The notes under the pieces: generated by a model
What the model was told of the DNA's origin: nothing
Database searches by the model: none
What the model saw: the letters and a program-made list of their open reading frames with translations, nothing else
NCBI GenBank assembly: GCA_020026175.1
Contig: JAHHQV010000066.1
Span: 1 to 12,552 of the forward strand
DNA: 12,552 nt
Direction of reading: 5' to 3'
From: Phocaeicola sp.
GTDB lineage: Bacteria > Bacteroidota > Bacteroidia > Bacteroidales > Bacteroidaceae
Part shown: positions 6,169-12,327 of the stretch, piece by piece
Numbering within the stretch: the first letter of the stretch is position 1
Layout: each line of letters starts with the position of its first letter
Position numbers and translations under genes: made by a program

Positions 6169-6618
6169 ATGGAAAGAATTATAGTAGAACAACTTAGAGA
6201 CAGGCTTTATTATGCAACAGACGCAATAGTTACATACATAGACAGCAGGGTACTTATTTGCAATTCAAATGAGTTTCCCCAAAGTCTGGAAGACAAAGCG
6301 GAATTTATAACTACCAGTAAATACTACATACTGGAGTCTGGCGACCTGTGCCCATGTAACGATTTATACTATAAAGAAGACATCAGGCTGTTCAGTAGAA
6401 TCAGTTTCGAGAGAAAAGAAGAAATCAGAAAATTTGCTTTTGAATGTGTCTATTACGGGCTGATGGATGAACTGGAAGACGAAGGTAAGAAGAAAGACCT
6501 TGGTTTCCTCTTGAACAGAGCCATAGATTATTTGGATGAAATTGGGCTTACCCCAGCAGAAAAATATAAAGATGAAATAGCTGATATGTTACAAGAAATG
6601 ATTGATAAAGAAAAGTAA
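6169..6618 (+). CDS. Third gene of the abiE-2 operon, unknown function
   Basis: 149 residues, with no family that I recognise. It begins 22 bases after the toxin stop, before the only hairpin in this stretch, so it is very probably on the same transcript. The protein is small, acidic and soluble: residues about 1-75 look mixed alpha/beta with a C-x-C pair (CPC) near 61-63, and about 80-149 look all helical (RKEEIRKFAFECVYYGLMDE, then a Lys/Glu-rich C-terminus). No signal peptide, membrane segment or catalytic motif is evident. Module 1 has no counterpart. It may be an accessory TA component, or an unrelated passenger that landed behind the promoter; the sequence does not decide. Confidence 0.75.
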   Translation: MERIIVEQLRDRLYYATDAIVTYIDSRVLICNSNEFPQSLEDKAEFITTSKYYILESGDLCPCNDLYYKEDIRLFSRISFERKEEIRKFAFECVYYGLMDELEDEGKKKDLGFLLNRAIDYLDEIGLTPAEKYKDEIADMLQEMIDKEK

Positions 6619-6628
6619 TAGCAAAGAC

Positions 6629-6661
6629 ACTTCAGGAGGGAGAGGGATACCCCCCTGAAGT
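6629..6661. terminator. Hairpin between convergent genes
   Basis: ACTTCAGGAGGG pairs with CCCCCCTGAAGT with a single A/C mismatch around a 9-base loop. It separates the end of the abiE-2 operon (6618) from the end of the minus-strand gene (6669), so it probably stops transcription from both sides. No U-tract follows. Confidence 0.55.
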
Positions 6662-6668
6662 AATAATT

Positions 6669-7109
6669 CTATAAACCGAAATTTGGCTTAAGCAATTTGA
6701 AAGCCTTTTCAACATCAACCTGATTTACATCCATAAGGTCATCACCCCAGGCTTCAGGGAAATCTATGATGGATTTGCCGTTGTTCAAGACTGCGTTCCT
6801 TATGACTTTCTTTACGTTCGGAAAAGATGGCTCTATCTTGAAATACAAGCAATGGCGCACAGACATTGTAAGAGTTTCCTCGTCTATGAAAAAACGGATG
6901 GTCACATTCATGTGAACCTGATTTTTCTGTTCAAATTTTTTCCTCTTGGTCTGGAGTTTTGCCAACCTGGAGTAGAAGAATGACGGAACATTTTTGCCTT
7001 CTGAAACAAGTCTTTTCATTTCTTCCTGGATTTCATTGATACCGTCACAAATGTCAGTAAGGTCAGTACAGTTTGAAGCGATTGTATAAGGTGAAAGTGT
7101 TGTTTTCAT
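6669..7109 (-). CDS. Small protein of unknown function, intact copy of the duplicated flank gene
   Basis: 146 residues from the ATG at 7109. The frame stays open to 7184, but that longer start would overlap the preceding gene by 56 bases, whereas 7109 lies 19 bases after its stop. Residues about 15-65 are helical and basic (SFFYSRLAKLQTKRKKFEQK), a likely coiled segment. Residues about 67-146 form a compact domain beginning VTIRFFIDEETL, followed by a conserved stretch through PSFPNVKKVIRNAVLNNGK and a Trp-containing turn. This C-terminal domain is preserved at almost 99% DNA identity over 138 bases in the broken copy at 3871-4116. I do not recognise the family; the setting suggests accessory DNA of a conjugative element. 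Confidence 0.72.
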   Translation of the reverse strand: MKTTLSPYTIASNCTDLTDICDGINEIQEEMKRLVSEGKNVPSFFYSRLAKLQTKRKKFEQKNQVHMNVTIRFFIDEETLTMSVRHCLYFKIEPSFPNVKKVIRNAVLNNGKSIIDFPEAWGDDLMDVNQVDVEKAFKLLKPNFGL

Positions 7110-7128
7110 ATCAACGTGATTTATAGGG

Positions 7129-7446
7129 TTAAACTTTATATCTGTAGTTCTTGTAGGATGTCTTGCGTATATCCACTGCGTCATATACTTCGTCAGTATG
7201 TTCTGATGGCATTATAAAGCCGTTACATTCAAGAATATGGCAGACTGTATATCTGGCGGTAATCCTGTTGTGCAAGATGACAAACTCAACATTCCTGAAA
7301 AAACCTTTGAAGGTCTTGCCTTTTGCATCTGTGATTAAAACAAGTTCTCCCTTCAGGTGGTCAAGTTCTGCAGCTCTCTGCTGTGCTTTCTTAAACAGTA
7401 TGTTTGCACTTTTCAAGCCTTGATGAATAATTATTTCCGGTTTCAT
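7129..7446 (-). CDS. Small basic protein of unknown function
   Basis: 105 residues, ATG at 7446. It has a short basic helix near 10-30 followed by a beta-rich middle (GELVLITDAKGKTFKGFFR at 33-51). The C-terminus, SEHTDEVYDAVDIRKTSYKNYRYKV as read in two pieces, is copied in the truncated duplicate ending at 4253. It probably forms an operon with the 146-residue gene 19 bases downstream. No catalytic or membrane feature is seen, and I cannot name the family. Confidence 0.7.
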   Translation of the reverse strand: MKPEIIIHQGLKSANILFKKAQQRAAELDHLKGELVLITDAKGKTFKGFFRNVEFVILHNRITARYTVCHILECNGFIMPSEHTDEVYDAVDIRKTSYKNYRYKV

Positions 7447-7487
7447 ATGATGACAAATTAAAGTGTTGTATAATTGGGTTTATTATA

Positions 7488-7521
7488 CCCTATCCTTTAT
7501 ACCTTGATACAAAGGATAGGG
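7488..7521. terminator. Perfect 11-bp hairpin after the 208-residue gene
   Basis: CCCTATCCTTT (7488-7498) and AAAGGATAGGG (7511-7521) pair perfectly around 12 bases. It lies 8 bases beyond the stop of the minus-strand gene at 7530 and before the next gene at 7446. It has no strong U-tract, so termination is likely but not certain. Confidence 0.5.
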
Positions 7522-7529
7522 GAAATGAG

Positions 7530-8156
7530 TCAGTCTATATCATAGCCTATCATGGTATTGTCATTGATAAGCAGGTAATAATAGCCGTTACCGGTATTTC
7601 GGTATTCCTTCATAAAGCCAGCTGCCATGTCACCGTCTTCACGAGGTTCACACCAGAGTGTGCCGTCATATCCGCAAAAGTCAAACCTGTAGCTGGAATA
7701 CTTCTCCTTCTTCCTGAAGGCTTCTTTGAAGCATTCCATTGTAACATTACCGCAATACTTCTCAATGGTGCTCAATCTGATACATTTTCCGTCAATGGTA
7801 GTACCTGTCGTGATATGGTTTTCATAAAGTGACATCTCCGGATCTGCGTCTGCAATCTGTCTTAGCCATGCGTTGGTGTGTGAAGCCTGGCTCGCCAGCT
7901 TCTTATATTTCAAGACCTCTTTACGGACAGTTACTTTATCATCTTCTCCGGTCGGGTAATAGACATCCTGAATGGATGCCCAGTCATAGAACTTGTACCC
8001 TCTCCTTTTCTTCCTCTCTGCGATGATACCTATCACTCCTTCCTGACGGTTAATGAAAAGTCTTCTGCACTTACCGTTGATTTTAACGTAAAGTGATGTA
8101 GGGTTATTCGGGTTACGGAGATATGCTTCTGCCGGATGGATTGTTGTTGTGTTCAT
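7530..8156 (-). CDS. 208-residue protein of unknown function
   Basis: ATG at 8156. The protein opens with TTTIHPAEAYLRNPNNPTSL, then a short beta-hairpin (YVKINGKCRRLFINRQEG at 23-40) and a basic patch, ERKKRRGYKFYDW, near 47-59. The C-terminal half has several Tyr/Cys-rich strands (SSYRFDFCGYDGTLWCEP near 153-170) and ends in a strand, YYYLLINDNTMIGYDID. No known domain, signal peptide or membrane segment is evident. The same-strand setting with other small unknown genes and radC points to accessory genes of a Bacteroidales conjugative element. The coding frame is long and clean, so the gene itself is likely real. Confidence 0.7.
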   Translation of the reverse strand: MNTTTIHPAEAYLRNPNNPTSLYVKINGKCRRLFINRQEGVIGIIAERKKRRGYKFYDWASIQDVYYPTGEDDKVTVRKEVLKYKKLASQASHTNAWLRQIADADPEMSLYENHITTGTTIDGKCIRLSTIEKYCGNVTMECFKEAFRKKEKYSSYRFDFCGYDGTLWCEPREDGDMAAGFMKEYRNTGNGYYYLLINDNTMIGYDID

Positions 8157-8207
8157 ATCGGTAAATTTTGAAGATTAATACTATTTTGATTCTGTGACAT
8201 AATCAGA

Positions 8208-8450
8208 TTAAGAGAAAACCATATCTTCGGCAAACCTCTCTATCCAGTCAACGATATGGTTCATGTTATATTCAGAAGTAATGATAGCTTCCGTCTCGCT
8301 TATCTGCGTGAATCTTGAAGATTCATATCCGTCAATGAACTCCTTTAAGCTCTCAACGCCGAACATTTCCTTTTCTTCTTCAAACTCCTTATCTATTTCA
8401 GTAAGAGGTTTATTGAATGTGATGCGCAAAGTTTCATAGTTCTTTTCCAT
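8208..8450 (-). CDS. 80-residue acidic protein of unknown function
   Basis: The ATG at 8450 (MEKNYETLRITF) begins 7 bases after the stop of the preceding gene. A longer frame to 8573 exists but would run through that gene, so I reject it. The protein is acidic, with two predicted helices (EIDKEFEEEKEMFGVESLKEF and the C-terminal MNHIVDWIERFAEDM) flanking a strand (RFTQISETEAIITSEY). Probably translationally coupled to its neighbour. No family is recognised. Confidence 0.6.
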   Translation of the reverse strand: MEKNYETLRITFNKPLTEIDKEFEEEKEMFGVESLKEFIDGYESSRFTQISETEAIITSEYNMNHIVDWIERFAEDMVFS

Positions 8451-8457
8451 AATACAG

Positions 8458-8736
8458 TCATTTAGAGTTATTGATAATGGTAATATTTCCGTACACTTTT
8501 CTGAATGCTTCTGATACATCATCAAAGTATCTGTTGCCATATTCACAGGTAAGTTCCTTTGTCCAAAAGTCAAAGCTGAAAGATTCAGTGCAGTCTATCG
8601 TTACACTAACATAGTCCTCCATACCGCTCTGGCACACAATGGTATGCCGTTGTACCTTAAACTGACGGTTCAGGCTCATATATCTTGCGGTCAATTTCTT
8701 AACCATCATTTCAATCCATTTCATAATGTATGTCAT
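8458..8736 (-). CDS. 92-residue protein of unknown function
   Basis: ATG at 8736, or Met5 at 8724. A basic helical N-terminus (WIEMMVKKLTARYMSLNRQF) is followed by beta-rich sequence with aromatic residues (SVTIDCTESFSFDFWTKEL). It is followed by the 80-residue gene 7 bases downstream, so the two form a pair. It begins 72 bases after the radC stop, beyond a strong terminator, so it must have its own promoter; I could not find a good TAnnTTTG box. No family is recognised. Confidence 0.6.
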   Translation of the reverse strand: MTYIMKWIEMMVKKLTARYMSLNRQFKVQRHTIVCQSGMEDYVSVTIDCTESFSFDFWTKELTCEYGNRYFDDVSEAFRKVYGNITIINNSK

Positions 8737-8760
8737 TTAATTGTTTTGCTACTTTTACTT

Positions 8761-8799
8761 GAAAAAGTAGTCACAACCTTTTTTGAAGGTTGTGCTACT
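8761..8799 (-). terminator. Rho-independent terminator of radC
   Basis: AGTAG and CACAACCTT (8766-8780, one bulged T) pair with AAGGTTGTG and CTACT (8786-8799) around a 5-base loop. On the minus strand the stem is followed by TTTTTC, a proper U-tract. It lies just beyond the original radC stop at 8808. Confidence 0.75.
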
Positions 8800-8807
8800 C
8801 TGTTCAC

Positions 8808-9416
8808 TTAGAGTCTGCCTTCATCTGCATAACTATAATACTTGTCATTGCATACTATCAGATGGTCAAGCATTCGGATATTGAGTGTCTTTGCTGCCAT
8901 CACTGCCGTTTAAGTCAGCTTGTCATCCTCTGCACTTGGTCTGCGATTTCCACTTGGATGGTTATGGGAAAGAATAAATGAGGTAGCTTCGCAAAGAAGG
9001 GCTTCTTTAAGCAATACTCTCAAGTCAACTGGACAAGCCGCATAGCCTCCTGCTGATATGCGGATTCTTTTGATAACTCTTGAAGACTGATTCAGGAAGA
9101 TTGCCCAACATTCTTCTGTTTTGTTATCACCCATTATCGGTTGCATATAGTCAAATATATCAGTACTGCATTTTATTATGGGTCTTTGGTTCTTACTTGA
9201 AGTACACCTTTTATAAAGTTCAACTCCAGCCATAACCAAAGTGCGTTTGCCTGGTGTCATTTTAGCCAACACTTCATCAAAGCTGCATTCTTCACCATAG
9301 CCCACTTCCTTTTCCTGTACCTTGTTCACCATCACTGCATTATTGGTAAGAATGTACACAAGTTCTGAACTGTCCATCAGTCTGTAATCTCCGTTCACTT
9401 CAAATCCTTTTCTCAT
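8808..9416 (-). pseudogene. radC: RadC-like JAB-domain gene with an internal stop codon
   Basis: The ATG at 9416 opens a frame of 168 residues ending in TAA at 8912-8910. The JAB/MPN metal-site motif is complete: SHNHPSGN at about 149-156, then PS and an Asp. Conserved RadC flanks such as GKRTLVMAGVELYKR near 56-70 are also present. After the TAA the same frame continues for 33 codons with typical RadC ending (TLNIRMLDHLIV, then YYSYADEGRL) to a second TAA at 8810-8808. The spacing matches the family, so one codon, probably Lys or Gln, has become a stop. The shorter product would lack the last strands of the fold. RadC proteins are common in conjugative elements but their function is unsettled. 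The change could be a real mutation or a sequencing error. Confidence 0.85.
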
Positions 9417-10497
9417 ATCCGTATGCTTTAGTAGGTTAAAACTTGAATTATTCTTCAGCTAGATTTAGACCTTTTTAAAAACCTTTGTCTTGGTTTGGTC
9501 TTTTGTCCGCTGACTTTTTTTTTAGAGAATCATTCCCCATCTGAGTTTGAGCCTTTTTTTTACGGCATTTCAAAGTATGGTAAAGTGGAATAAGAAAAGT
9601 TTTGGACGAAAAAAATGTTGGGACAGCGAAGCCGTCATCGTTATTTTTTTCAGGACAAAGTCTGAAAGCGTAACTTTTTCATTTCCGCTAGACCAATATA
9701 CCTTTGCCGTACAAAAAATAAAGGCTATCAGATGGGGTTATACCACTAAATGAGGAAGCGGACAGCAGAAAAGACCAATGAAAGACAATCGGAAAAAGAT
9801 TCTTACCGATTTATGTGTCAGAGATAAAAATATAAAATCCACAGAGTATCGAGAACTTGGAACGTATAGAGCCCGACAACTTGTTGAATCGCCATTATTA
9901 TAAAACTTAAACAAGAACGGGAATCTCTTTAATAAGCGAGAAGACCTATAGCTACGGCAGCATCATACAGATTATCAATATATTAAGAACAATAACCTTA
10001 AGAAATAATTTATAGGTTATATGAAAGGAATAAAGGACTTGTATATCTCAGAGTAAATGAATGGATAGAAAAAGGGATACTAACAATATCTCGGAATCGT
10101 AATGTGGATTATATCTGCTATCAGAAAATACCCTGACCTGTACATGCATGCCATCACTTGATGATGTTGTCCCGTCACCCCGATATGATGGAAGATATAG
10201 CCTGTGCTAATAATTTACAAGACAGACCTGAGTATTTTTAATTACATCATCATGCAGTCTCCACTGAGAGATTTTGGCAAGTTTATGGTAATCAAATCAT
10301 ATCTGGACACTTTTAAAAGGATTTCAGTCTGTTTTACATTCGGAAGATTTGTAGCATATTCTTATTCTCTAAATCATATATGATAGTTGATAATAGGTTA
10401 TGACATCAGAAATCGTTTGTAGAATATGCATTCGAATAGCTTGAGAAACCGTAAAACTATATGCATTATACTTATGTTAATCTCAATCTTTATTGAA
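9417..10497. other. About 1.1 kb without a convincing gene
   Basis: Positions 9417-9720 hold several long T or A runs (for example 9518-9526, 9553-9560 and 9643-9649) and the compact hairpin motif GCGAAGC at 9626-9632. Short frames at 9750-9827 (25 codons) and 9778-9903 (41 codons) overlap in different phases and have no recognisable content. From about 10020 to 10400, protein-like fragments appear in changing frames, for example 26 codons at 10161-10241 beginning MMLSRHPDMMED, which looks like decayed coding sequence. No RNA gene could be identified. Confidence 0.4.
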
Positions 10498-10517
10498 TTA
10501 TACCCGATTTGATATAA
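10498..10517. promoter_or_regulatory. HipB-like operator 1
   Basis: TTATACC-N6-GATATAA, one mismatch from a perfect inverted repeat of TTATACC. It is the first of three sites that begin exactly 41 bp apart. Confidence 0.6.
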
Positions 10518-10538
10518 TTGTAGTAAACAAACAACAAA

Positions 10539-10558
10539 TTATACCCATACTGATATAA
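10539..10558. promoter_or_regulatory. HipB-like operator 2
   Basis: TTATACC-N6-GATATAA, with arms identical to operator 1 and a different central six bases. It starts 41 bp after operator 1, close to four helical turns, so the bound proteins would lie on the same face of the DNA. Confidence 0.6.
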
Positions 10559-10574
10559 TATAGAAAAATTATTG

Positions 10575-10582
10575 TAACTTTA
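10575..10582 (+). promoter_or_regulatory. Candidate -7 box for hipB
   Basis: TAACTTTA differs from TAnnTTTG at the last base. It would start transcription near 10589, 22 bases before the ATG at 10611. No clear -33 element at the ideal distance. It overlaps operator 3. Confidence 0.4.
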
Positions 10583-10599
10583 CACCCGAAAAGGTATAA
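10580..10599. promoter_or_regulatory. HipB-like operator 3, over the start site
   Basis: TTACACC-N6-GGTATAA, with one arm a perfect match to the inverted consensus. It begins 41 bp after operator 2 and covers the end of the -7 box and the expected transcription start, as autorepression would require. Confidence 0.65.
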
Positions 10600-10610
10600 A
10601 ACATGATATT

Positions 10611-10817
10611 ATGAATGATCTTTCTACTACAGTTAAATTGTTGCGAAAGCAATATAATCTGACACAAGAGGAACTTTCATTGAAGTCGGGTGTAGGATTG
10701 CGTTTTGTGCGGGACTTAGAACAAGGTAAAGAAACACTACGTCTCGATAAAGTGAATCAACTCCTTGACTATTTTAATTATGAAATGGTTGCCACTCAAA
10801 AAAACAGTAATACGTGA
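10611..10817 (+). CDS. hipB: HipB-like (y4mF-type) helix-turn-helix regulator without hipA
   Basis: 68 residues, nearly all an XRE-family helix-turn-helix domain: VKLLRKQYNLTQEELSLKSG at 8-27, the recognition stretch VGLRFVRDLEQGKETLR at 28-44, and a final dimerising strand YEMVATQK. GLRFVRDLEQGKETLR is characteristic of the short HipB/y4mF antitoxin class, and the length is normal. In hipBA systems HipB neutralises the HipA Ser/Thr kinase and represses the operon. Here no hipA follows: the next 500 bases hold transposase sequence instead. The three operators upstream support a working autorepressor. It could now act as an orphan repressor, or protect against a HipA encoded elsewhere. The family call is strong; present activity is inference. 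Confidence 0.88.
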   Translation: MNDLSTTVKLLRKQYNLTQEELSLKSGVGLRFVRDLEQGKETLRLDKVNQLLDYFNYEMVATQKNSNT

Positions 10818-10845
10818 ATTAGGGATAAGAAAGTATCATTAAAAG

Positions 10846-11335
10846 TTGGTAATCACTGAATTATTTTGTATCTTTAAGTCTGATAAACAAGTGATTACAA
10901 AATTAATAGCAATGATTACCAAGGATAAAATTACGGAAATTTTCTGTATTATTGATGAGTTTGATAAGAATTTTGAGTTTGAACTGAAGAAAAATCTTCT
11001 TCCGGTCACTGATGGAAAGAAACATCGTAACCGGAAAGCCTCCTTGTCTGATAGTGAAATCATGACCATTCTTCTCCTTTTCCATTTCGGAACTTATCGT
11101 AATTTCAAGCATTATTACATCTATTGTATTCGTGAACACATGAAACGTGATTTCCCCAATGCTGTATCATATAACAGATTTGTAGAACTGGAACAGCGCG
11201 TATTCTTCAAGCTTGTTTTCTTCCTTAAACTTTTTGCGTTCGGAAGATGTACGGGTATAAGTTTTGTTGACAGTACCATGACACCGGTATGTCATAATCT
11301 AAGACGTTATGCCAACAAGGTATTTTGAGGACTCA
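10846..11335 (+). mobile_element. 5' part of an IS982-type insertion sequence
   Basis: This covers the transposase remnant and its upstream region. Arms GTAATCACT (10849-10857) and AGTGATTAC (10890-10898) form a perfect 9-bp inverted repeat around TATCTTTA, a possible -7 box for the transposase. Similarity to the family ends at about 11335, inside the palindrome TTTTGAGGACTCAAAA (11323-11338). No terminal inverted repeats or target-site duplication could be matched, so the true left end is uncertain. Confidence 0.6.
10912..11328 (+). pseudogene. Truncated IS982-family transposase
   Basis: The family start MITKDKITEIFCI lies at 10912; the frame is open 22 codons further up, without family resemblance. 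The product would be 138 residues, compared with about 300 for complete Bacteroidales IS982 transposases. Recognisable blocks are HRNRKASLSDSEIMTILLLF, HFGTYRNFKHYY, SYNRFVELEQRVFF and GISFVDST, the last carrying the first Asp of the DDE triad. A TGA then replaces the usual Lys in KVFKGL; the two following codons still read Gly-Leu, after which similarity stops. The second Asp and the Glu are missing, so it cannot be active. It lies 94 bases after hipB, where hipA would be expected. Confidence 0.85.
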
Positions 11336-11338
11336 AAA

Positions 11339-11570
11339 CAACTGGCATTATTCTAAACTTATCCTGAACTCAGGCAAGGAATGCATAATCTGTATCTAAA
11401 TCATATAAGGTTTATATGTTCTCAAACTTACTCATAGGTTTAAACACATTTTCACCTTATCGCCAGGAAAAGCCCTTATAGAAATGTTTGTTAAAAAAAA
11501 CACAGGCTATTTTAAAGGTTACGTATTGTAATATAAGAGCAACCTATGTAGGAGACATTATGTTATGTAT
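11339..11570. other. Spacer between the IS remnant and the ClbS-family gene
   Basis: AT-rich sequence with stops in all frames. It shows no recognisable gene, no obvious terminal repeat matching the IS remnant and no strong hairpin. Confidence 0.4.
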
Positions 11571-11578
11571 TATATTTG
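11571..11578 (+). promoter_or_regulatory. Candidate -7 box for the ClbS-family gene
   Basis: TATATTTG matches TAnnTTTG exactly. The start would be near 11585, giving a leader of about 79 bases before the ATG at 11664. No good -33 element is seen, so support is moderate. Confidence 0.4.
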
Positions 11579-11663
11579 GCTAGACAAATAAGAGAAGGAT
11601 GTATTCATAGAGTTACTATATACAATAATGACATAGTATCAACAAACAAAATTCAGATGAATT

Positions 11664-12182
11664 ATGAAAACATATAACAGCAGGTTAGAACTTAAAGAAG
11701 AAATCAAGAAAACCTACGCCAAATTCATTGCAGAATTTGACAATATTCCGGAAGATATGAAGGATCTCAAAGCTGAGAATGTAGACCGTTCTCCGGCCGA
11801 GAACCTGGCCTATCATGTCGGATGGACCACTCTCATATTGAAATGGGAACAGGATGAAAGGAATGGTCAGGAGGTAAAAACTCCCACCGAAATGTTCAAA
11901 TGGAACCAGCTCGGAATGTTGTATCAATGGTTTACGGATAACTATGCCGGAATGTCACTAGGAGAACTAAGGGCAATGCTTGACATGAATATCAAGAGAA
12001 TTTATGAAATGATTGATCTTATGTCTGACGAAGAAATGTTTTTACCCCACAAGCGGAAATGGGCAGACGATGCAACCAAGTCAGCCATTTGGGAAGTTTA
12101 TAAATTTATACACATCAACACCGTAGCACCGTTCGGCACTTTCCGGACAAAAATCAGGAAATGGAAGAAACTTATGCTCTGA
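11664..12182 (+). CDS. ClbS/DfsB-family four-helix protein (DUF1706)
   Basis: 172 residues, the normal length for the family. Signature elements are in order: an amphipathic first helix (residues 5-28), LAYHVGWTTLILKWEQDE at 48-65, FKWNQLGMLYQWF at 78-90, a helix at 98-120 and the C-terminal block FIHINTVAPFGTFRTKIRKW at 148-167. In E. coli ClbS, which shares these blocks, the protein protects the producer by opening the cyclopropane of colibactin; DfsB-like proteins belong to the same DinB-like superfamily. There is no signal peptide, so it should be cytoplasmic. It stands alone with its own candidate promoter and a terminator 100 bases later. No toxin biosynthesis gene is visible, so a protective role here is an inference from the family. 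Confidence 0.88.
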   Translation: MKTYNSRLELKEEIKKTYAKFIAEFDNIPEDMKDLKAENVDRSPAENLAYHVGWTTLILKWEQDERNGQEVKTPTEMFKWNQLGMLYQWFTDNYAGMSLGELRAMLDMNIKRIYEMIDLMSDEEMFLPHKRKWADDATKSAIWEVYKFIHINTVAPFGTFRTKIRKWKKLML

Positions 12183-12282
12183 ATATATGTAAGTGTTAGT
12201 ATAAAAGCAAGGGGAGGGGGCAAAATCCTTTTTGAGAAGATGAGCCTATAATTTAAAATTTGAGTGTCTTAAAATACCAAAG

Positions 12283-12327
12283 AAAGGACCGCATCATTAC
12301 TCAATATAGAGTTTGATACGGTCCTTT
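12283..12327. terminator. Strong terminator after the ClbS-family gene
   Basis: AAAGGACCGCATCA (12283-12296) pairs with TGATACGGTCCTTT (12314-12327) with one mismatch, and an inner ACTC/GAGT stem extends it. An A-tract precedes it and a T-tract closes it, so it can work in both directions. Confidence 0.7.

Noticed and set aside
7110..7184. N-terminal extension of the 146-residue gene
   Set aside because: It would overlap the preceding gene by 56 bases and merely reads its C-terminus in another frame; the ATG at 7109 sits after that stop.
8451..8573. N-terminal extension of the 80-residue gene
   Set aside because: It overlaps the 92-residue gene in another frame; the ATG at 8450 fits tight spacing.
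9547..9753. 68-codon plus-strand frame
   Set aside because: Composition follows the T and A runs, there is no domain or promoter, and it lies in a gene-poor region; probably chance, though the DNA may be conserved for other reasons.
10498..10599. Three regularly spaced repeats as a CRISPR array
   Set aside because: The repeats are 20-bp palindromes with unmatched central bases and 21-bp gaps, only three copies, over a regulator promoter; they fit operators.
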